Assembly (NCBI GenBank): GCA_015492355.1
Contig: WGFF01000059.1
Span: 1 to 10,686 of the forward strand
Length of the DNA: 10,686 nucleotides
DNA from: Deltaproteobacteria bacterium
GTDB taxonomy: Bacteria > Desulfobacterota > GWC2-55-46 > S146-73
Reading direction: 5' to 3'
Each line of letters starts with the position of its first letter. Position 1 is the first letter of the stretch. The notes under the pieces are model-generated. The model did no database searches. It was not told the origin of the DNA and saw only the letters and a list, made by a program, of their open reading frames with translations. The translations under genes were made by a program, and so were the position numbers. Shown piece after piece: positions 6,632-10,686 of this stretch.

Positions 6632-6664
6632 ATTAGATAGATATAAAAACAGGGGAGTTTTGTT

Positions 6665-7300
6665 TTGGGTATCTTTATAACCATTGAGGGTGTGGAAGGC
6701 AGTGGCAAGACCACCCTTGCGGGTATGCTCAGGGGGTATTTTGTAGAGGATGGCAGGGAGGTTGTTGGTGTGAGGGAGCCGGGGGGTACGGAGCTTGGGG
6801 AGAGGGTAAGGTCCATACTTCTCAGCCATACAGGCAGGATAGATCCATGGGCAGAGCTCCTCCTGTACGAGGCATGCAGGGCACAGGTGGTGGAGGAGGT
6901 CATACGACCATCCCTTGAGAGGGGGATGGTCGTTATATGCGACAGGTTTACAGATTCGACCCTTGCCTATCAGGGCTATGGCAGGGGGCTTGACCTTGAG
7001 GCAGTAGAGAGTATCAACAGGTGGGTATCCAAGGGTATCATGCCAGATATTACCTTTCTTCTGGACTGCCCACCAGAGGTCGGTCTTGAAAGGGCACTGG
7101 GAAGGATAAACTCCACCGCTGGACCGAGGGAGGACCGTTTTGAAAGGGAGGATATGGACTTCCACAGGAGGGTAAGGGAAGGGTATCTCAAGATAGCCAG
7201 AATGGAGCCAGAAAGGGTGAGGATAATAGATGCAACAGGGGATGTGGAATCCATATACAGGAAGGTGAGGGATGTCCTTCAGAGGTATCTACGGACATGA
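6665..7300 (+). CDS. tmk: Thymidylate (dTMP) kinase
   Basis: This 211-residue cytoplasmic enzyme phosphorylates dTMP to dTDP with ATP, an essential step in dTTP supply. Visible motifs are the P-loop GVEGSGKT (residues 9-16), R37-EPGGTELGE, the DRF signature in CDRFTDSTLAYQG (D93), and an arginine-rich LID at about residues 147-161 (RINSTAGPREDRFE). A P-loop without arginine together with a basic LID is the bacterial (E. coli-like) type II arrangement. The length is typical. The start is TTG at 6665, seven bases after AGGGGAG (6651-6657); no ATG or GTG near that position fits the N-terminus, which must precede the P-loop closely. It is the first gene of a tmk-holB-ricT-metG run and its end overlaps holB by 29 bases. 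Codon use matches its neighbours. Confidence 0.96.
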   Translation: MGIFITIEGVEGSGKTTLAGMLRGYFVEDGREVVGVREPGGTELGERVRSILLSHTGRIDPWAELLLYEACRAQVVEEVIRPSLERGMVVICDRFTDSTLAYQGYGRGLDLEAVESINRWVSKGIMPDITFLLDCPPEVGLERALGRINSTAGPREDRFEREDMDFHRRVREGYLKIARMEPERVRIIDATGDVESIYRKVRDVLQRYLRT

Positions 7301-8258
7301 AAGGGAGATAGAGATATTGAGGAGGGCTATTGTTAATGACAGGACAGCCCATGCCTATGTGTTTGCAGGTCCTGAAGGTGTGGGAAAGAGGCTTGTGGCG
7401 TTTACCCTTGCAAAGGTACTTAACTGCGAAAGGGCAGAAAAGGATGACTTCTGCGGAAGGTGCAGTGATTGTGTACAGATGGATGAGATGACGCACATGA
7501 ATCTCTTTTACACAGAGCCAGTGGATGGGGTCATAAGGATAGACACCATAAGGGAACTCCAGGGTGTGCTGAGATACAGGGCTATAAGGGGCAGGAAGGT
7601 TGCCATAGTGGATGGTGCGGATCGTATGGGAAGGGCATGTGCCAATGCCTTCCTAAAAACCCTCGAGGAGCCACCGCCAGATTCCATGGTCATACTCATC
7701 TCCTCTAAGCCCGCAGACCTTCTTCCAACCGTGCTCTCAAGGTGTCAGAGGATAAACTTTTCTATCCTCAGCGAGGATACGGTCTTCAGGATACTCAGGG
7801 AAAAGGAAGGGCTCAATGACAGGGATGCCAGGAGGATTGCGGTACTGAGCTCTGGGAGTATGTCCCTTGCCCTGAAGAACATGGATGTGGAGGCTCATGC
7901 AAGGAGGAAGGAACTCCTCCAGGAGATACTCTCCCTGACCCCCTTAGATGGCGACAGGATTGTAGACCTTGCAGGTGAGCTGTCCAAGAGACCAGACCTT
8001 GAGGATGTACTCGAGCACATAAAGTCCTCTTTCAGGGACATGGCTGTCTTTTACGAGGGTATGGGGAGGCTCGTTGTGAATAGAGACCTTGTGGGGTTGT
8101 TCGAGGCAAGGGGTTATGTACCCTTTGAAAACCTCTATGAGTGTTTCCGCTGGGTGGAAAGGATGCACATGGATATACTCCCTCCAAGGTATGCCAACAG
8201 GGAACTCTCCATGGAGCTTATGCTCATAAATATCGCAAGGAACCTCTCGCGGGTTTAA
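7272..8258 (+). CDS. holB: DNA polymerase III delta-prime (clamp-loader) subunit
   Basis: This 328-residue AAA+ family protein is a component of the sliding-clamp loader of the replicative polymerase. It has a Walker-A-like GPEGVGKR (residues 33-40) in which the usual Thr/Ser after the lysine is Arg, a zinc module formed by C52, C61, C64 and C67, the LEEPPP signature (131-136), and the SRC motif (156-158) that supplies the arginine finger to a neighbouring subunit. The altered P-loop fits delta-prime, which does not need to hydrolyse ATP, rather than the tau/gamma motor. At 328 residues it is much shorter than DnaX, which supports HolB. The ATG lies inside the end of tmk, preceded by AGGTGAGG, so translational coupling is likely. 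The tmk-holB link is widely conserved in bacteria. Confidence 0.93.
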   Translation: MSFRGIYGHEREIEILRRAIVNDRTAHAYVFAGPEGVGKRLVAFTLAKVLNCERAEKDDFCGRCSDCVQMDEMTHMNLFYTEPVDGVIRIDTIRELQGVLRYRAIRGRKVAIVDGADRMGRACANAFLKTLEEPPPDSMVILISSKPADLLPTVLSRCQRINFSILSEDTVFRILREKEGLNDRDARRIAVLSSGSMSLALKNMDVEAHARRKELLQEILSLTPLDGDRIVDLAGELSKRPDLEDVLEHIKSSFRDMAVFYEGMGRLVVNRDLVGLFEARGYVPFENLYECFRWVERMHMDILPPRYANRELSMELMLINIARNLSRV

Positions 8259-8353
8259 ATTTCATGCAAAATGTTTTATCATAGTGAGAGGGGAGTTTTT
8301 TGGTGAGAGTCCTATTCCCCGTGGGAGGACCATGTACACGCGAGGTGATGACA

Positions 8354-9052
8354 ATGGTTAGGGTTGTGGGTGTGAGATTCAAGAAGGCGTGCAAGGTATA
8401 TGACTTCAATGCCAACGACCTCGACCTCCGTATAGGTGATACAGTGATAGTGGAGGTGGAGAAGGGCCTGGGCATGGGTACGGTTGTATATGGACCCCTG
8501 GACAGGGACCCAGACAGCCTTGTCCAGCCCCTCAAGAATGTTATACGCAAGGCAGACGAGGTTGACCTTGAAAGGCAGAGATACAATATAGAGCGGGAGA
8601 GGGAGGCATTCAGGATATGCAGGGAGAGGATAGAGAGATTTAATCTGCCGATGAAGCTTGTGCGTGTGGAGTATCTCTTTGATTCGAGCAAGGCGATATT
8701 TTACTTTACCTCTGAGACACGGGTGGACTTCAGGGAGCTTGTAAAGGACCTTGCAGGGCAGTTTCATACAAGGATAGAGATGCGTCAGATAGGTGTAAGG
8801 GATGAGGCAAAGATGGTCGGAGGGATAGGTCCCTGTGGGAGGGAGCTCTGTTGTTCCCTTTTCCTGTGCGATTTCGAGCCTGTAACAGTGAAGATGGCAA
8901 AGGAGCAGAATCTTGCCCTCAATCCATCCAAGATATCTGGTATATGTGGCAGGCTGATGTGCTGTCTGACCTTCGAGCACGAACTCTACAAGGACGATTC
9001 TCAGGGATGCAGGGGATGTAATAACGGAAAGGAGATGCAGGAAGGTATCTGA
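8354..9052 (+). CDS. ricT: PSP1-domain protein RicT (YaaT-like)
   Basis: This 232-residue PSP1 family protein begins with the family-typical VVGVRFKKACKVYDF. Its C-terminal half carries clustered cysteines: C161, C166, C167, C172, C198, C203, C204, C219 and C222. In Bacillus subtilis the homologue works with RicA and RicF in an iron-sulfur complex that assists RNase Y in mRNA maturation and affects development; neither partner is encoded here. The family start matches ATG 8354, preceded at good distance by GAGG (8342-8345). In-frame upstream starts exist at TTG 8300, GTG 8303 and ATG 8348. GTG 8303 has the strong AGGGGAG (8289-8295) at a spacing of seven, but would add 17 residues not seen in the family. 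The gene sits between holB and metG, a neighbourhood shared with Firmicutes, and ends six bases before metG. Confidence 0.9.
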   Translation: MVRVVGVRFKKACKVYDFNANDLDLRIGDTVIVEVEKGLGMGTVVYGPLDRDPDSLVQPLKNVIRKADEVDLERQRYNIEREREAFRICRERIERFNLPMKLVRVEYLFDSSKAIFYFTSETRVDFRELVKDLAGQFHTRIEMRQIGVRDEAKMVGGIGPCGRELCCSLFLCDFEPVTVKMAKEQNLALNPSKISGICGRLMCCLTFEHELYKDDSQGCRGCNNGKEMQEGI

Positions 9053-9058
9053 GAGCCG

Positions 9059-10570
9059 ATGAAAGGTGATTTTTATGTAACCACTCCCATCTATTATGTA
9101 AACGATATCCCCCACATAGGTCATGCGTATACCACTGTGGCAGCGGATGTGCTCGCACGGTACAAAAGGCTCATGGGTTTTAGGGTGCTTTTCCTTACAG
9201 GTACCGACGAGCACGGACAGAAGGTGGAGAAGGCAGCCCGGGCTCAGGGGCTTACACCCATAGAGCTTGCTGACAGGGTGGTTACGAGGTTTCAAGACCT
9301 GTGGAAGAAACTCAGGATATCCAATGACGATTTCATACGTACCACCCAGGAGAGACACAGAATCGCTGTGGAAAGGCTCTGGAGGACGGTGAGGGACAGG
9401 GGGGATATATACCTCGGGGAGTACGAAGACTGGTACTGCATACCCTGTGAGAACTTCCTCACCCAGACACAACTTGTGGACGGTAGATGCCCTGATTGCG
9501 GAAGGGAGGTAGAAAGGCTCAGGGAGCCGAGCTATTTCTTCAGGCTTTCAAGATATCAAAAACCACTGCTTGAGTATATAGAAAGGAATCCAGACTTCAT
9601 ACAGCCAGAGGGCAAGAGAAGGGAGATAGTGAGCTTCATAAAGGAGGGTTTAAGGGACCTCAGCATAAGCAGGACCACCTTTTCCTGGGGCATACCTGTT
9701 CCTGACGATCCCGGGCATGTGATATACGTATGGTTCGATGCCCTCACGAACTATCTTACCGCAGCTGGCTATCCCCATACCCAGGATGGTTTTTGGCCCG
9801 CTGATGTGCATATCATAGGCAAGGATATACTGAGATTCCATGCCATCTATTGGCCCGCATTCCTCCTGTCAGCTGGTATAGAGCCTCCAAGAAAGGTCTT
9901 TGCCCATGGATGGTGGACAGTGGAGGGAAAGAAGATGAGTAAATCCCTTGGAAACGTTGTTGACCCGGGCAGTGTGGTGGATGAGTTCGGTGTGGACCAG
10001 TTCAGGTACTTCCTCCTCAGGGAGGTGCCTTTCGGTCTCGATGGTGATTTTTCCACCTCCGCACTCAAACAGAGGATAAACAGTGAACTTGCAAACGACC
10101 TTGGAAACCTCCTGAGCCGTACACTCTCCATGATAGATAAGTACCATGGAGGTACGGTGCCAGAACCATCCACACTGAGGGCTGAGCTCGAAGGGAGGAT
10201 AAAGTCCCTTATAGAAGACCTGTTTGTCCAGTATACCTCCGCCATGGACAGGCTCGACTATTACGGTGCACTCGGAAGGATATGGACTGTTGTAAGGGAA
10301 CTCAATATATACGTTGACAAGTCTGCCCCGTGGAAGGAAAAAGACCCCAACACCCTCTCCACAGTCCTCCATACCCTTGCAGAGGGTTTGAGGATAGTGG
10401 GCGTGTATATATATCCCTTCATGCCTGATTCCGCAAACAGGCTCTGGTCGCAGATCGGTATGGACCGGGAGATAGGGGGGTGTTCCCTCCAGGATGAGGT
10501 GAGATGGACAGGTAAGACCACAGGAAGGAGGACAAAAAAGGCTGAACCACTCTTTCCGAAGATAAGGTAG
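9059..10570 (+). CDS. metG: Methionyl-tRNA synthetase
   Basis: This 503-residue class I aminoacyl-tRNA synthetase charges tRNA-Met, including the initiator, with methionine. It shows the HIGH signature in PHIGHAYT (residues 19-22), the TGTDEHGQK segment (47-55), a zinc knuckle with C127/C130 and C144/C147, W-F-D-A-L-T (225-230) lining the active site, and KMSKS (292-296). The remainder is the helical anticodon-binding domain, ending in the usual PLFP-K-I region. At 503 residues it lacks the C-terminal tRNA-binding/dimerisation extension found in the longer forms of E. coli and B. subtilis, so it probably acts as a monomer or with a separate tRNA-binding protein. The ATG is six bases after the ricT stop without a strong site of its own, which suggests coupled translation. 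It is the last gene of the cluster in this window. Confidence 0.97.
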   Translation: MKGDFYVTTPIYYVNDIPHIGHAYTTVAADVLARYKRLMGFRVLFLTGTDEHGQKVEKAARAQGLTPIELADRVVTRFQDLWKKLRISNDDFIRTTQERHRIAVERLWRTVRDRGDIYLGEYEDWYCIPCENFLTQTQLVDGRCPDCGREVERLREPSYFFRLSRYQKPLLEYIERNPDFIQPEGKRREIVSFIKEGLRDLSISRTTFSWGIPVPDDPGHVIYVWFDALTNYLTAAGYPHTQDGFWPADVHIIGKDILRFHAIYWPAFLLSAGIEPPRKVFAHGWWTVEGKKMSKSLGNVVDPGSVVDEFGVDQFRYFLLREVPFGLDGDFSTSALKQRINSELANDLGNLLSRTLSMIDKYHGGTVPEPSTLRAELEGRIKSLIEDLFVQYTSAMDRLDYYGALGRIWTVVRELNIYVDKSAPWKEKDPNTLSTVLHTLAEGLRIVGVYIYPFMPDSANRLWSQIGMDREIGGCSLQDEVRWTGKTTGRRTKKAEPLFPKIR

Positions 10571-10573
10571 TAA

Positions 10574-10598
10574 CCTTCACTTAAAAGGGAAGGATTTT
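10574..10598 (+). terminator. Weak terminator-like hairpin after metG
   Basis: CCTTC (10574-10578) can pair with GAAGG (10589-10593) across a 10-base loop, followed by ATTTT (10594-10598). The stem is only five pairs and the T-run four bases, so this is a weak candidate. The stronger palindrome downstream may be the true end of the transcript. Confidence 0.22.
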
Positions 10599-10646
10599 AA
10601 GGGGCTTTGGATGGTAACGCCCTCTGGTGGTGAGGATATTTAATCC

Positions 10647-10682
10647 TGAGGGAAACCCCTTTTGTAAAAGGGGTTTCCCTCA
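10647..10682. repeat. Perfect 17-bp palindrome at the window end
   Basis: TGAGGGAAACCCCTTTT (10647-10663) is followed by GT and then its exact reverse complement (10666-10682), giving a very stable hairpin on either strand. It lies 76 bases after the metG stop. It lacks a T-run on its right side (AACT follows), so it is not a canonical rightward intrinsic terminator. A smaller AGGAT-ATTTA-ATCCT hairpin (10633-10647) abuts it. It could be a bidirectional terminator with a convergent gene beyond the window, an mRNA 3' stabiliser, or an interspersed palindromic repeat. Confidence 0.65.
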
Positions 10683-10686
10683 AACT

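Noticed and set aside
6634..6650. TATA-like sequence (TAGATAGATATAAAA) before tmk as a promoter
   Set aside because: A start from TATAAA at 6642-6647 would fall in or beyond the ribosome binding site, and no -35 box with suitable spacing is present. CAGACA-N16-TAGATA is too weak to call.
6359..7165. Open minus-strand frames crossing the ATPase end, the gap and the tmk start (including 6442-6903)
   Set aside because: Most of their length is antisense to the ATPase and tmk. The part in the gap only reflects the structured inverted-repeat element staying open in several frames.
8259..8299. Possible promoter in the holB-ricT gap (TATCAT near 8277)
   Set aside because: No -35 element at a suitable distance is visible, and the short gap fits continued transcription from upstream.
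8312..9472. Open frame of 386 codons on the minus strand across ricT and metG
   Set aside because: It spans two convincingly identified genes on the other strand. Its length is explained by their codon bias (few complementary stop codons), and the product has no recognisable features.

Overview
The window looks like chromosomal DNA of an anaerobic or microaerophilic respiratory bacterium. Codon use is rich in AGG (Arg) and ATA (Ile). The combination of a multiheme cytochrome, a four-cluster ferredoxin and an NrfD-type redox module with a compact tmk-holB-ricT-metG housekeeping cluster would fit a Nitrospirota (Thermodesulfovibrio-like) or deep deltaproteobacterial lineage. That placement is inference; no rRNA or other marker settles it.

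Left part (45-3474, minus strand): a four-gene operon for a membrane-bound electron-transfer complex. In transcription order it encodes a small twin-arginine (Tat) signal protein without cofactor motifs, a Tat-exported ferredoxin with 16 cysteines (four [4Fe-4S] clusters), a ten-helix NrfD/PsrC-type quinone-interacting subunit, and a secreted tetraheme cytochrome c. The last three match the subunit types of CbcSTU-like modules. No catalytic molybdopterin or other terminal enzyme subunit is present, so the module probably passes electrons between the quinone pool and periplasmic carriers. The small first gene shares a short motif with the pre-cluster region of the ferredoxin and is the least explained gene here.

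Middle (3475-3808): a 334-base divergent control region. It holds a leftward sigma70-type promoter with a palindrome over its predicted start site, a rightward near-consensus sigma70 promoter, and between them an alternating inverted-repeat array (CACTTT/AAAGTG) that also contains a sigma54-like -24/-12 match. Rightward lies an 896-residue P2A-type Ca2+-transporting ATPase with a GTG start.

Right part (6500-10686): a 165-base gap with a possible terminator and a roughly 90-base highly structured inverted-repeat element. Then comes a tight operon: thymidylate kinase (TTG start), DNA polymerase III delta-prime (overlapping it), the PSP1/RicT iron-sulfur protein, and methionyl-tRNA synthetase. 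The window ends in a perfect 17-bp palindrome.

No CRISPR array, transposase, phage gene, tRNA or rRNA was seen. The best candidates for something new are the small Tat protein of the redox operon and the two structured intergenic elements.
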